Shown: positions 18,135 to 25,993 of the stretch, piece after piece
Layout: every line of letters begins with the position of its first letter
Numbering within the stretch: the first letter of the stretch is position 1
NCBI GenBank assembly: GCA_001556025.1
Contig: LSIB01000136.1
Span: forward strand, 270,867 to 334,866
Direction of reading: 5' to 3'
Source: Rhizobiales bacterium CCH3-A5
GTDB taxonomy: Bacteria; Pseudomonadota; Alphaproteobacteria; Rhizobiales; Beijerinckiaceae
DNA length: 64,000 nucleotides
Program-made: the position numbers and the translations under genes
The notes under the pieces: generated by a model
Told to the model about the DNA's origin: nothing
Databases searched by the model: none
What the model saw: only the letters and a program-made list of their open reading frames with translations

Positions 18135-19211
18135 TCAGTAAACCAGCTCGTCTTCCGCGTTGCCCTTGGACAGGATGATCTCGCCCTTGTCAGCGAGCTC
18201 CTTGCAGAGCGCGACCATCTTGGCCTGCGCCTCGTCGATCTCCTTGAGACGCAAGGGGCCGAGCCCCTGTATGTCGTCGGTCATGTTCTTGGCGGCGCGC
18301 TGCGACATCGCGCCCATGAAGAAGGTCCGCATCTCCGCGCTCGCGCCCTTGAGCGAGCGGGTGAGCGTGTCCTTGTCGACCTGGCGCATCAGCGTCTGCA
18401 GGCCGGCCGGATCGAGCTTGGAGAGATCCTCGAAGGTGAACATCAGCGCACGGATCTTTGCGGCGGAGTCCTGGTTCGAGGCGTCGAGCGCCGAGAGGAA
18501 GCGGATTTCCGTCTGCCGGTCGAAGCCGTTGAAAATCTCGGCCATCATCTCGTGGGGATCGCGCCGCCGCGTCTGGGTCAGCGTCGCGACGAACTCGGTG
18601 CGCAGCGTGTTCTCGATATGGTCGAGCGCTTCCTTCTGCACCGACTCCATCCGCAGCATGCGGCTGACCACCTCGATCGAGAGGTCGTTGGGCAGATGCC
18701 GCAGCACATTGGCGGCGTGCTCGGCCCTGATCTTGGACAGCACGACCGCGATGGTCTGCGGGTATTCGTTCTTGAGGAAATTCGCCAGCACGACCGCGTC
18801 GATATTGCCGAGCTTCTGCCACATGTTGCGGCCGGCCGGACCCCGGATTTCCTCCATGATGAGCGCGACCTGATCGGTCGGAAGGATCTTCTCCAGCAGC
18901 GAGATCGTCCGGTCGAAGGAACCCGTCACCGCGCCCGCGCTCGAGAGCTTGCCGACGAAATCCAGCATCAGCCGCTCGACCTCGTCGGCATCGACCGTGC
19001 CCAGCTCGGCCATGGCGCGGGTGATGATGCGGATCTCTTCGTCGTCGAACTCGCTCCAGATGGTGCGGCCGTGCTCCTCCCCGAGCACGAGCAGGATCAC
19101 CGCCGCGCGCTGCGGGCCGGTCATCTCCGAGACCATGGTCACGCCGCGGCCATAGCCGGCCTCGGCCTCCCGCCCCTGATTGCGCGTCGCGATGGATCGT
19201 TCGGCGTCCAT
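18135..19211 (-). CDS. fliG: Flagellar motor switch protein FliG
   Basis: 358 aa, normal length. FliG is the C-ring protein that contacts the MS ring (FliF) and the stator. Sequence: MTGPQRAAVILLVLGEE (N-terminal domain), middle EHPQT-like segment NEYPQTIAVVLSKI, and the C-terminal motor domain with FEDLSKLDPAGLQTLMRQVDK, DTLTRSLKGA and MSQRAAKNMTDDIQGLGP. These charged residues interact with MotA. The start is 14 bp after the fliF stop; the first 25 residues before VSEMTGPQ are variable, so a downstream start cannot be excluded. Confidence 0.96.
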   Translation of the reverse strand: MDAERSIATRNQGREAEAGYGRGVTMVSEMTGPQRAAVILLVLGEEHGRTIWSEFDDEEIRIITRAMAELGTVDADEVERLMLDFVGKLSSAGAVTGSFDRTISLLEKILPTDQVALIMEEIRGPAGRNMWQKLGNIDAVVLANFLKNEYPQTIAVVLSKIRAEHAANVLRHLPNDLSIEVVSRMLRMESVQKEALDHIENTLRTEFVATLTQTRRRDPHEMMAEIFNGFDRQTEIRFLSALDASNQDSAAKIRALMFTFEDLSKLDPAGLQTLMRQVDKDTLTRSLKGASAEMRTFFMGAMSQRAAKNMTDDIQGLGPLRLKEIDEAQAKMVALCKELADKGEIILSKGNAEDELVY

Positions 19212-19225
19212 GGCTCAGATCCCGC

Positions 19226-20908
19226 TCATGCCGGTGCTTTTTCGTGGATCCAGCCGCGCAGCACCGCGACCGAGTCAGCCGGGTTCTGCGCGACCAGCCC
19301 GCCGATCTTCTCGACCGACTGGGCCTTGAGCTGGCCTTTGATCTGGGCGACGGCGAGCATCCGCTCGGAAGGAGCGTCCGCACTCAACTGAGCGATTTCG
19401 GCCGCGCTGGCGCCACCGCTGACGGAGGAAAAGCCGGCCGGATCGCCGGTGCCGCGCTCCTCGATCACCACCCGGCCCTCACGCATGAAGGACGGCATCG
19501 CCCGCGCCGGGACATCGCTGGCGAGCACCTGCTTGAGCAGCGGGCGCACCACGACCATCAGAACGATCAGGGTCAGGAGCGAGATGACGCCGAGTTCGGC
19601 GAAGCGGACGATATCCTCCTTGGTGAAGGACAAGAGCCGCTGCATCAGGCTCTGCTCGACGAGATCGGAAACGGCGGGCGGAGCTTCCGCGAAGCGCAGA
19701 TTGACCACCTCGACCTTGTCGCCGCGCGCCTCGTCGAAGCCCATGGCGGTGCGCACGAGCTGGCCGATCCGCTCCAGCTCCTCGGGCGGACGGGGCGCAT
19801 AGGCCATCTCGCCAGCCGGCGACCGGGTGTAGGCGCCGTCGACGAGCACGGCGACGGAGAGCTTCTTGATCCGCCCGCCTTCCAGCACCTCGGTGCGGGT
19901 CGTGCGCGAGATCTCGTAGTTCACCACTTCCTCGTTCTTGTTGGACGCGTCGCGGGGCGGCGTTGCGCCGCCCTGGCCGCCTTGCGCGCCCGGCAGCTCG
20001 TTGCCGACCGTAACCGCACCGTTCTGCTCAGTGGTGGTGGCGGCCTCGGTGCGGTTCTGGCTGGAGCGGACGACCCTGCTTTCGGGATCGAAGGTTTCCG
20101 AGCGGCTTTCGACCCGATTGGTGTCGAGCGCCGCCGACACCTGCACGCGCGCCCGGCCATGGCCGACCACGCTCGCGACGATGTCCTCGACCTGGGCCTT
20201 GACGCGCTTCTCGATCGCCTGCTGGCGCTCCTCGACGCCAAGCCCTGCCATGCCCTGCTCGGCCTGCGCGCCGTCGGCCAGCAGCCGGCCGCGCTCATCG
20301 ACGATCGAGACGCGCTCGGGCTTAAGCCCATCCACCGCCGAGGCCACGAGGTGGCGCACGGCGCGAACCTGGGTCGCGTCCAGTTCGCCGGCCAGCTTGA
20401 GCGCGATCGAGGCGCGCGGCGGCTCGCGGTCGCGCTCGAACAGGCGCTTCTCCGGGATGACGAGATGGACGCGCGCCGCCTGCACCCGGCTGATCGAGCG
20501 GATGGTGCGCGAAAGCTCGCCCTCGAGCGCGCGCAGGTGGTTGATGTTCTGGACGAAGGATGTCGACGAGAAGGCGTCGCCCTTGTCGAAGATCTCGTAG
20601 CCGACGCCGCCGCCGGCCGGGATCCCCTTGCTGGCGAGGTCGAGCCGCAGGCGCGGCACCACGGTCTTGTCGACGAGGATGGTCTGGCCGTCGCCGCGCA
20701 GTTCGTATTTCACGCCGCGCGTATCGAGGTCCTTGAGAATCGCGCTGACGTCCTGATTGGACAATTCCGAGAACAGCACGCTCATCGAAGGCTTGGACAT
20801 CTGCAGCATGACGAAGCCGAAGAAGCCGACGAGCGCGAGCGTCACCGCCAGCATGGCCGCCAGCCGGGCCGCGCCGAACTTACTGAACTGGTCGATGATG
20901 CCGCTCAC
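19226..20908 (-). CDS. fliF: Flagellar MS-ring protein FliF
   Basis: About 560 aa. FliF forms the MS ring in the inner membrane, the base on which the motor is built. Visible: N-terminal membrane helix (MLAVTLALVGFFGFVML), ring-building segments SVLFSELSNQDVSAILKDL and FSSTSFVQNINHLRALEGEL, a Gly/Gln-rich loop in the middle (LPGAQGGQGGATPP), a second membrane helix (LGVISLLTLIVLMVVVRPLL) and a C-terminal tail that binds FliG. GTG 20908 places the start at SGIIDQFSKFG, which matches the family; ATG 20935 would add nine residues. First gene of the fliF-flbD run. Confidence 0.95.
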   Translation of the reverse strand: MSGIIDQFSKFGAARLAAMLAVTLALVGFFGFVMLQMSKPSMSVLFSELSNQDVSAILKDLDTRGVKYELRGDGQTILVDKTVVPRLRLDLASKGIPAGGGVGYEIFDKGDAFSSTSFVQNINHLRALEGELSRTIRSISRVQAARVHLVIPEKRLFERDREPPRASIALKLAGELDATQVRAVRHLVASAVDGLKPERVSIVDERGRLLADGAQAEQGMAGLGVEERQQAIEKRVKAQVEDIVASVVGHGRARVQVSAALDTNRVESRSETFDPESRVVRSSQNRTEAATTTEQNGAVTVGNELPGAQGGQGGATPPRDASNKNEEVVNYEISRTTRTEVLEGGRIKKLSVAVLVDGAYTRSPAGEMAYAPRPPEELERIGQLVRTAMGFDEARGDKVEVVNLRFAEAPPAVSDLVEQSLMQRLLSFTKEDIVRFAELGVISLLTLIVLMVVVRPLLKQVLASDVPARAMPSFMREGRVVIEERGTGDPAGFSSVSGGASAAEIAQLSADAPSERMLAVAQIKGQLKAQSVEKIGGLVAQNPADSVAVLRGWIHEKAPA

Positions 20909-20984
20909 GCCGCCATCCGTTCCACAAGACCGCATGCGCCGCGCCGAGAGGCGGGCTCACTAGGCAAGTTTTTCCCGGTGCATG

Positions 20985-21000
20985 GTTAGCGTGGGGTTAA
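20985..21000 (-). promoter_or_regulatory. Candidate CtrA box upstream of fliF
   Basis: On the minus strand TTAA, seven bases, CTAAC: one mismatch to TTAA-N7-TTAAC. It lies about 77 bp upstream of the fliF GTG. The fliF promoter is a classic CtrA target in Caulobacter, so position and motif agree. Confidence 0.6.
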
Positions 21001-21035
21001 CGAATTCGGGATTGGCCGAAATCAGGCGCGCAAAC

Positions 21036-21068
21036 GCAAAAAAGACGCCGGTCGGCATGACCGGCGTC
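21036..21068 (-). terminator. Rho-independent terminator of sciP
   Basis: Perfect 10-bp stem GACGCCGGTC/GACCGGCGTC (21044-21053 with 21059-21068), 5-nt loop, and six T on the minus strand immediately after. It is 28 bp downstream of the sciP stop, isolating sciP from fliF. Confidence 0.9.
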
Positions 21069-21095
21069 TCGATGACGGCGAGAGATGGCGGCAGC

Positions 21096-21371
21096 CTACT
21101 GCCTGTAGTGCTGGATCCGGGTCGTGCGCAGGCCGGCCAGCCCGTGCTGGTCGATCGACATCTGCCAGCTCAGGAATTCATCGACCGTCAGCGTGTAGCG
21201 CTGGCAGGCCTCCTCCAGGCTGAGCAGCCCGCCGCGAACGGCGGCGACAACCTCGGCCTTGCGCCGGATGACCCAGCGGCGCGTATTCATAGGCGGCAGA
21301 TCGGCGATCGTCAGCGGACTTCCGTCCGGACCGATCACATACTTCACCCGCGGTCGCAAAGGCTCGGTCAT
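21096..21371 (-). CDS. sciP: CtrA inhibitor SciP (DUF1153)
   Basis: 91 aa. SciP is a small helix-turn-helix protein that binds CtrA and blocks its activation of flagellar and other genes in the swarmer phase. The sequence from VKYVIGPDGSPLTIADLPP through NTRRWVIRRKAEVVAAVRGG to LSLEEACQRYTLTVDEFLSW is the DUF1153 domain almost end to end. ATG 21371 (MTEPLRPRV) is used; the frame upstream to 21413 is not conserved in kind. It sits alone between its own terminator and flgD, inside the flagellar island and in the same window as ctrA. Confidence 0.93.
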   Translation of the reverse strand: MTEPLRPRVKYVIGPDGSPLTIADLPPMNTRRWVIRRKAEVVAAVRGGLLSLEEACQRYTLTVDEFLSWQMSIDQHGLAGLRTTRIQHYRQ

Positions 21372-21425
21372 GGTACACTCACACAACTCAACAGAGCTAC
21401 TGAAAGTGAGCATAGGGACGGCGCT

Positions 21426-21448
21426 TTAAGATTTGGCTAAAACGAATC
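21426..21448. promoter_or_regulatory. Weak CtrA-like site and GANTC upstream of sciP
   Basis: TTAA-N7-CTAAA (21426-21441) differs from the CtrA consensus at two positions, and GAATC (21444-21448) matches GANTC. In Caulobacter sciP is activated by CtrA, so such sites are expected; this one is weak and falls between sciP and the end of flgD. Confidence 0.3.
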
Positions 21449-21469
21449 GGATGGCTGTCTGCATCGCGC

Positions 21470-22186
21470 TCAGAGGCTCGTCTGCGGGCGGACGACCGTC
21501 TTGACCTTGTCGATCGCGACGCTGATGCCGCCGATCTTCAGGAACGGCGTCGAACCGGAGAGATCGACGCCGTCGACCACGCCCTTGATCTCGGTCTGGG
21601 CCGTGACCGCCGTGCCCGACACGTCCCTGGCGTCGATCGTGATCGTGTACTCGCCATCGGCAGCCTTGGTGCCGACCGAGGTGGTGCCGTCCCAGCGATA
21701 GGTCTGCTCGCCGGCGGCAAGCGTCGCGCCGGAATAGGTCTGCACGACCGTGCCGGCCGCGTTCTTGATCGTGACATTGGCCGTCGCGCCGCGCGGCACG
21801 GTGACCTTCCATTCCGCCGCGCCGCCCTTGAGCTGGGCCGCCGCACCGTCGGCCGTGATGGTCGAGCCGATGAAGCTGACGGCGTTTGTCGTGGTCGTCG
21901 CCTTGTTGAGCGTCAGCAGCGAGGCCAGCGTATCGTTCGTCTTGAGCTGCTGCTCGACGCCGGCGAACTGCACGAGCTGCGCGGTGAACTGGTTGGTGTC
22001 GAGCGGATCGAGCGGGCTCTGGTTCTTGAGCTGCGTCGTTAGCAGGGTCAGGAACTGGTCGAAATTGTTCGCGATCGAGGTCGTGGTGCCCGAGACGGTC
22101 GTGCTGTTCGTCGTCGAAGCCGAACTGCCCGCATTCTGGAAGCCCGCGACATTGGCGGTGCTGGATGTGGTGGTGGAAACGGCCAT
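21470..22186 (-). CDS. flgD: Flagellar hook assembly scaffold FlgD
   Basis: 238 aa. FlgD caps the growing hook. The conserved N-terminal block is FDQFLTLLTTQLKNQSPLDPLDTNQFTAQLVQFAGVEQQL (about 40-80), preceded by a Ser/Thr-rich segment that is a type III secretion signal-like leader. The C-terminal half holds the Tudor/Fn3-like domain (VPRGATANVTIKNAAG, TYRWDGTTSVGTKAADGEYT). ATG 22186 is 17 bp after the fliK stop; the open frame beyond it is ignored. Confidence 0.94.
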   Translation of the reverse strand: MAVSTTTSSTANVAGFQNAGSSASTTNSTTVSGTTTSIANNFDQFLTLLTTQLKNQSPLDPLDTNQFTAQLVQFAGVEQQLKTNDTLASLLTLNKATTTTNAVSFIGSTITADGAAAQLKGGAAEWKVTVPRGATANVTIKNAAGTVVQTYSGATLAAGEQTYRWDGTTSVGTKAADGEYTITIDARDVSGTAVTAQTEIKGVVDGVDLSGSTPFLKIGGISVAIDKVKTVVRPQTSL

Positions 22187-22202
22187 GGCGTGCTCCTGCC
22201 CG

Positions 22203-23708
22203 TCAGATGCTGAGATCGACGCCGCCGAGCCTGAGCAGGCGGCGTGCGGGCGCGGCTTGCGCGGAGATGGCGATGTCCTCGCCGCCATCGGTGTCCTTGG
22301 GCTGGCGGGAGCGGCGCGGCGCGTCCTCGTCGTGCCGGCTCTGCCGGAAGCTGGACTGGTCAGACGGATCGCGCAGGCTGATCTCGACGCCGGCGTCGGA
22401 CGGCTTCAGGCCTGCCTGCTCGAAGGCCCGCTCCAGCGTGCGCGCGTCGCGCTGCAGCATGTGCAGCGTCTCGACACGGTCGACGACGAGTTTTGCGGTG
22501 ACCTCGCCCTTGTCGGAAATCTCCAGATTGACATCGACGCGGCCCAATTCGGCAGGATCGAGCCGGATATCGAAGCGCTTCGAGCCCGCCAGCGCCTGCA
22601 GGCCGATCTCGAGCGGCACGACATGGATCGGCGTCGCCGGCCCGCTGGACTGGGTCTGCGCTCCGGTCGGCGTGCCTGGCGCGCCTTCTGTCGAAGCGGG
22701 AATGACGATGGCCGTCTCGGGCCGCGCCGCGCGCGTCTGCGCCAGGAAGGACAGGTCGATCGGCGCTTGCGGGCCCTGCGGCGCTTCGGCCGGCTTGCCC
22801 TCGCTGGGAGCCGCTTTCGCGGCCTCGGGAGCATCCTTGGCCTTGGCGGCGGCGGCGACGATCTCGCCGAATTTGACGTCCGGCGTCGCGTCCTGCGCAG
22901 CGCTGGCGCGTGCGGCGAACGCAATCGAAACCTCTCCGGCGCGGGCGAGCCCGGGCGGCGGGGTCGCCGGGGCTGGCGCATTGGCCGGCTTGAGGCCTGC
23001 CGGCGTCTCCAGCGAGGTTTCATCACCCTTCGCCTCGCCCGTCGTCTCGGCAAAAGCCGGCGAGACGGCGGCGGCTGCGATCAGGATCGCGGCATCGAGC
23101 TGGGGAACGGCCTGCGAAACCGCGACAGGCGCAGGCTGAACCTCGGCCACGATGAGGGCCGTCGGATCAGGCTTGGCGGCATCCTGCGCGGGTTTATCGC
23201 CTGCGACGACGGGTTGGGCTTCGCCCTTCGCGGATGCCTCGACGGACGCGCCGTCCGTCAGCGTCGTCACCGTACCCTCGACCGCTGCCGCAAGCGCTGC
23301 GAATACGCCGATCTCCGGCTTGGCTACCGTGATCGCAGTGGAGGCCGGGCCTGCGGCCTCGGAGCCGGCCGGCCTTGCTTCGGCCGTCGGCGCGTCGGTT
23401 TTGGCGACCCTGTCGTCCTTCGCCGGCTTGTCGGTCTTGTCGGTCGCGGTCGCCTCCACCCTTTCGGGTGAAGCGGTCTCGTCGGTCCGACGCGCCTCGC
23501 GGGTGCTGCGCGGATCGTCAGGCCGCTGTGTTTCGTCAGACCGCACGCGCTGCCTGTCGTCGCTTTCGCGCCGTGCCTGCGGCTCTCGAGCCGGCTCGGG
23601 CAGCGTGAACTCTTCGCTCGGGCGGCCACGATCGAACTCGGCCCGTCCGCGCCGGATCGGCGAAGGGTCGAGTGTGGCGGAGGCGAACGAGGAAGACTGA
23701 ACCGACAT
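22203..23708 (-). CDS. fliK: Flagellar hook-length control protein FliK
   Basis: 501 aa. The first 370 residues are low complexity (Ala, Glu, Lys, Pro, Thr), as usual in the molecular ruler; the C-terminal Flg_hook domain (about 390-480) contains RFDIRLDPAELGRVDVNLEI, a recognisable family signature. FliK measures hook length and switches export specificity. It is followed by flgD at 17 bp, so fliK-flgD form an operon. A sigma-54 type promoter lies about 60 bp upstream of the ATG, fitting late-class expression. Confidence 0.9.
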   Translation of the reverse strand: MSVQSSSFASATLDPSPIRRGRAEFDRGRPSEEFTLPEPAREPQARRESDDRQRVRSDETQRPDDPRSTREARRTDETASPERVEATATDKTDKPAKDDRVAKTDAPTAEARPAGSEAAGPASTAITVAKPEIGVFAALAAAVEGTVTTLTDGASVEASAKGEAQPVVAGDKPAQDAAKPDPTALIVAEVQPAPVAVSQAVPQLDAAILIAAAAVSPAFAETTGEAKGDETSLETPAGLKPANAPAPATPPPGLARAGEVSIAFAARASAAQDATPDVKFGEIVAAAAKAKDAPEAAKAAPSEGKPAEAPQGPQAPIDLSFLAQTRAARPETAIVIPASTEGAPGTPTGAQTQSSGPATPIHVVPLEIGLQALAGSKRFDIRLDPAELGRVDVNLEISDKGEVTAKLVVDRVETLHMLQRDARTLERAFEQAGLKPSDAGVEISLRDPSDQSSFRQSRHDEDAPRRSRQPKDTDGGEDIAISAQAAPARRLLRLGGVDLSI

Positions 23709-23767
23709 CGTGCAATTCCGGAACGCGGGCGAAACAAGACGGGCAAGACCGAGCCCTCACCGTGGCG

Positions 23768-23783
23768 AGCAAGTCCCACGCCA
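23768..23783 (-). promoter_or_regulatory. Candidate sigma-54 promoter of fliK-flgD
   Basis: On the minus strand TGGCGTGGGACTTGCT: the -24 GG and -12 GC are at the correct spacing relative to TGGCACG-N4-TTGCW, with two departures (A to G, C to T) in the -24 block. It lies 60-75 bp upstream of the fliK ATG. FlbD, the cognate type of activator, is encoded in the same window. Confidence 0.5.
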
Positions 23784-23954
23784 GCCGCAGAACGCCATGA
23801 ATTCAGATGCTTGCCTTGATTTCGGCCATCGACGCACCGGCAAGATCGGCCGTTCCGGGCTGGCCCCCGGCAGGATTTGCCCAGCGCGCTGGCAGGCAGG
23901 CGGCAAAGCCGGTATAGAGCCGCGTCACACGCAGCCTGCGAACCCCACGCCACC

Positions 23955-25139
23955 ATGACCACAGCTCTCAACTCGCTCGACATCGCCAAGCCGCCATCGG
24001 CGACGCGCGTCGTCGCGGCGATGTCGGGCGGCGTCGATTCCTCGGTGGTGGCGGCGCTGCTGAAGCGCGAGGGCTACGACGTCGTCGGCGTCACGCTGCA
24101 GCTCTACGACCATGGCGCGGCGGTTCACCGAGCTGGAGCCTGCTGCGCCGGCCAGGACATTCACGATGCGCGCCGCGTCGCCGAGGCGATCGGCATCCCC
24201 CATTACGTGCTCGACTATGAGAGCCGCTTCCGAAACGCCGTCATCGAGCGCTTCGCCGAGAGCTATCTCGCCGGCGAGACGCCGATCCCCTGCGTCGAGT
24301 GCAACCGCACCGTGAAGTTCCGCGATCTGCTCGGCATGGCGCAGGAACTCGGCGCGGATGCGCTGGCGACCGGGCATTACGTTGTCAGCAAGCCGGTCGA
24401 AAACGGCCGGCGCGGCCTGTTCCGCGCCGCAGACCCCGCCCGCGACCAGAGCTATTTCCTCTATGCGACGACGCAGGCGCAGCTTGATCTGTTGCGCTTC
24501 CCGCTGGGCGGCATCGAGAAGGCAGAGACCCGCGCGCTCGCGGCCGAACTCGGCCTTGGCGTCGCCGACAAGCCCGACAGCCAGGACATCTGCTTCGTGC
24601 CGAACGGACGCTATGCCGATGTGATCGAGCGGCTGAAGCCCGGCGCTTCGCGCCCCGGCGAGATCGTCCATCTCGACGGCCGGGTGCTCGGCCGCCATGA
24701 CGGCGTCCTGCGCTACACGGTTGGCCAGCGCAAGGGACTGGGCGTCAGCACGCCCGAGCCGCTTTATGTGCTGCGCCTCGACGCCGACATGGCCCGCGTC
24801 ATCGTCGGCCCGCGCGAGGCGCTCGCCGTCCGCGAGGTCCGGCTACGCGACGTCAACTGGCTCGGCGACAACGAGCTCGACGCGCTCCCGGAGGCGGGGC
24901 TCGACGTTGCCGTGCGGGTGCGCTCGACACGGGCTCCGCGCGAGGCCCGGCTTTACCGCGACAGCGAGGGCCTGCGCATCGAGCTTGCCGGCGACGAGGA
25001 GGGCGTCTCGCCCGGCCAGGCCTGCGTGATCTATGCCGATGCCACGGCCGGCGCGCGCGTGCTCGGCGGCGGCACCATCCTTCGCCCTGCCCTGCGCGGC
25101 GACGCGCTCCGCGCCGAGCCGGCTTTCGCTCCCCTCTAG
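23955..25139 (+). CDS. mnmA: tRNA-specific 2-thiouridylase MnmA
   Basis: 394 aa. MnmA adds sulfur to U34 of tRNA-Lys, Glu and Gln. The PP-loop SGGVDSSV (about 25-32) binds ATP; catalytic cysteines lie in [11 protein letters not shown] (first Cys) and SQDICFVP (second), and the GHY and DQSYFL motifs are present. The C-terminal part is the beta-barrel domain (about 290-390). ATG 23955 is chosen over the upstream frame because the sequence before it is not related to the family. Unrelated to the flagellar genes upstream. Confidence 0.96.
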   Translation: MTTALNSLDIAKPPSATRVVAAMSGGVDSSVVAALLKREGYDVVGVTLQLYDHGAAVHRAGACCAGQDIHDARRVAEAIGIPHYVLDYESRFRNAVIERFAESYLAGETPIPCVECNRTVKFRDLLGMAQELGADALATGHYVVSKPVENGRRGLFRAADPARDQSYFLYATTQAQLDLLRFPLGGIEKAETRALAAELGLGVADKPDSQDICFVPNGRYADVIERLKPGASRPGEIVHLDGRVLGRHDGVLRYTVGQRKGLGVSTPEPLYVLRLDADMARVIVGPREALAVREVRLRDVNWLGDNELDALPEAGLDVAVRVRSTRAPREARLYRDSEGLRIELAGDEEGVSPGQACVIYADATAGARVLGGGTILRPALRGDALRAEPAFAPL

Positions 25140-25169
25140 ACATTACGCACCGAGCCCGAGAGTCCCCCG

Positions 25170-25805
25170 ATGCCGGTCACCTATGATCTCGACGGCCAGA
25201 AGCGCGTCTATGCGACCTGGGCGAAGTTCTATGACCGGATCTATCAGGGCCTGCTGGCGCGGCCGCAGCGCGAGGCGGTTGCCGCGGCCTGCGCCTGCGG
25301 CGACGACATCCTCGAGATCGGCGTCGGCACAGGGCTGACCCTGCCCTATTTCACGGCCGGAACACGCGTGCTCGGAGCCGACCTGTCCCTCGACATGCTG
25401 AAGGTCGCCAGCCGCAAGGTCGTCGCGCAGGGCTTGAGCCATGTGCGCGGCCTGATGGTGATGGACGCCTGCCGGCTCGGCTTCGAGCCCGAGCGTTTCG
25501 ATGCGGTGACCGCGCAGTTCGTCATCACATTGGTGCCGGACCCCGAGCAGGCACTGGCAGAGATGGACCGCGTGCTCAAGCCCGGCGGCGAAATCGTCAT
25601 CTCCAGCCGCCTCGTCGACGATGGCGGCATGCTCGCGCCGTTCTGGGCCGCCGTCGCGCCTCTCGCCAAGGCAGTTGGCTGGAGTTCGGACTTCAAGGTC
25701 TCGCGCCTGACCGGCTGGGCGGCGCAGACCGGCCGCTACGAGACGGTTCATGTCGGGCGCGGCTATTTCAAGGTGGTGCGGCTGAAAAAGCTCAGCTCAG
25801 CCTGA
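25170..25805 (+). CDS. Class I SAM methyltransferase, PmtA-like
   Basis: 211 aa. Motif I ILEIGVGTGLTLPYF, motif II around GADLSLDMLKVA, MDACRLGF and post-motif III DAVTAQFVITLVPDP fit the Rhodobacter-type phosphatidylethanolamine N-methyltransferase family, which makes phosphatidylcholine in many alphaproteobacteria; the N-terminal YATWAKFYDRIYQ also fits. A different small-molecule methyltransferase of the same branch is possible. It follows mnmA by 30 bp and may be co-transcribed with it. Confidence 0.68.
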   Translation: MPVTYDLDGQKRVYATWAKFYDRIYQGLLARPQREAVAAACACGDDILEIGVGTGLTLPYFTAGTRVLGADLSLDMLKVASRKVVAQGLSHVRGLMVMDACRLGFEPERFDAVTAQFVITLVPDPEQALAEMDRVLKPGGEIVISSRLVDDGGMLAPFWAAVAPLAKAVGWSSDFKVSRLTGWAAQTGRYETVHVGRGYFKVVRLKKLSSA

Positions 25806-25875
25806 CGCGAAGCGACCAGCGCAACGCCGAGGCTTGACGAGCTAGCACCCCTCCCCCTATACCGCGCGCTCACGA

Positions 25876-25900
25876 CGGAACGCCGTTTTGCGGTGTTCCG
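25876..25900 (+). other. Hairpin just upstream of tRNA-Met
   Basis: Arms CGGAACGCCG (25876-25885) and CGGTGTTCCG (25891-25900) pair with one mismatch around TTTTG. It ends 8 bp before the tRNA. It may end the upstream transcript or be part of the tRNA precursor leader; no T-run follows. Confidence 0.45.
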
Positions 25901-25908
25901 GTTGGTGG

Positions 25909-25985
25909 GGCGGGGTAGCTCAGTTGGTTAGAGCAGCGGAATCATAATCCGCGTGTCGGGGGTTCAAATCCCTCTCCCGCTACCA
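25909..25985 (+). tRNA. tRNA-Met (CAT)
   Basis: 77 nt with encoded CCA (25983-25985). Acceptor GGCGGGG/TCCCGCT, D arm GCTC-AGTTGGTTA-GAGC, anticodon stem GCGGA/TCCGC around the loop ATCATAA giving anticodon CAT, variable loop GTGTC, and T arm GGGGG-TTCAAAT-CCCTC. The pattern fits elongator tRNA-Met; because CAT is also the gene anticodon of the lysidine-modified tRNA-Ile2, that alternative is not excluded. It lacks the initiator's three G:C pairs in the anticodon stem. Confidence 0.95.
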
Positions 25986-25993
25986 GCCTTTTT

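Noticed and set aside
21750..23471. 573-codon plus-strand frame over flgD and fliK
   Set aside because: Ser/Val/Gly-rich reading opposite fliK low-complexity sequence; no recognisable domain.
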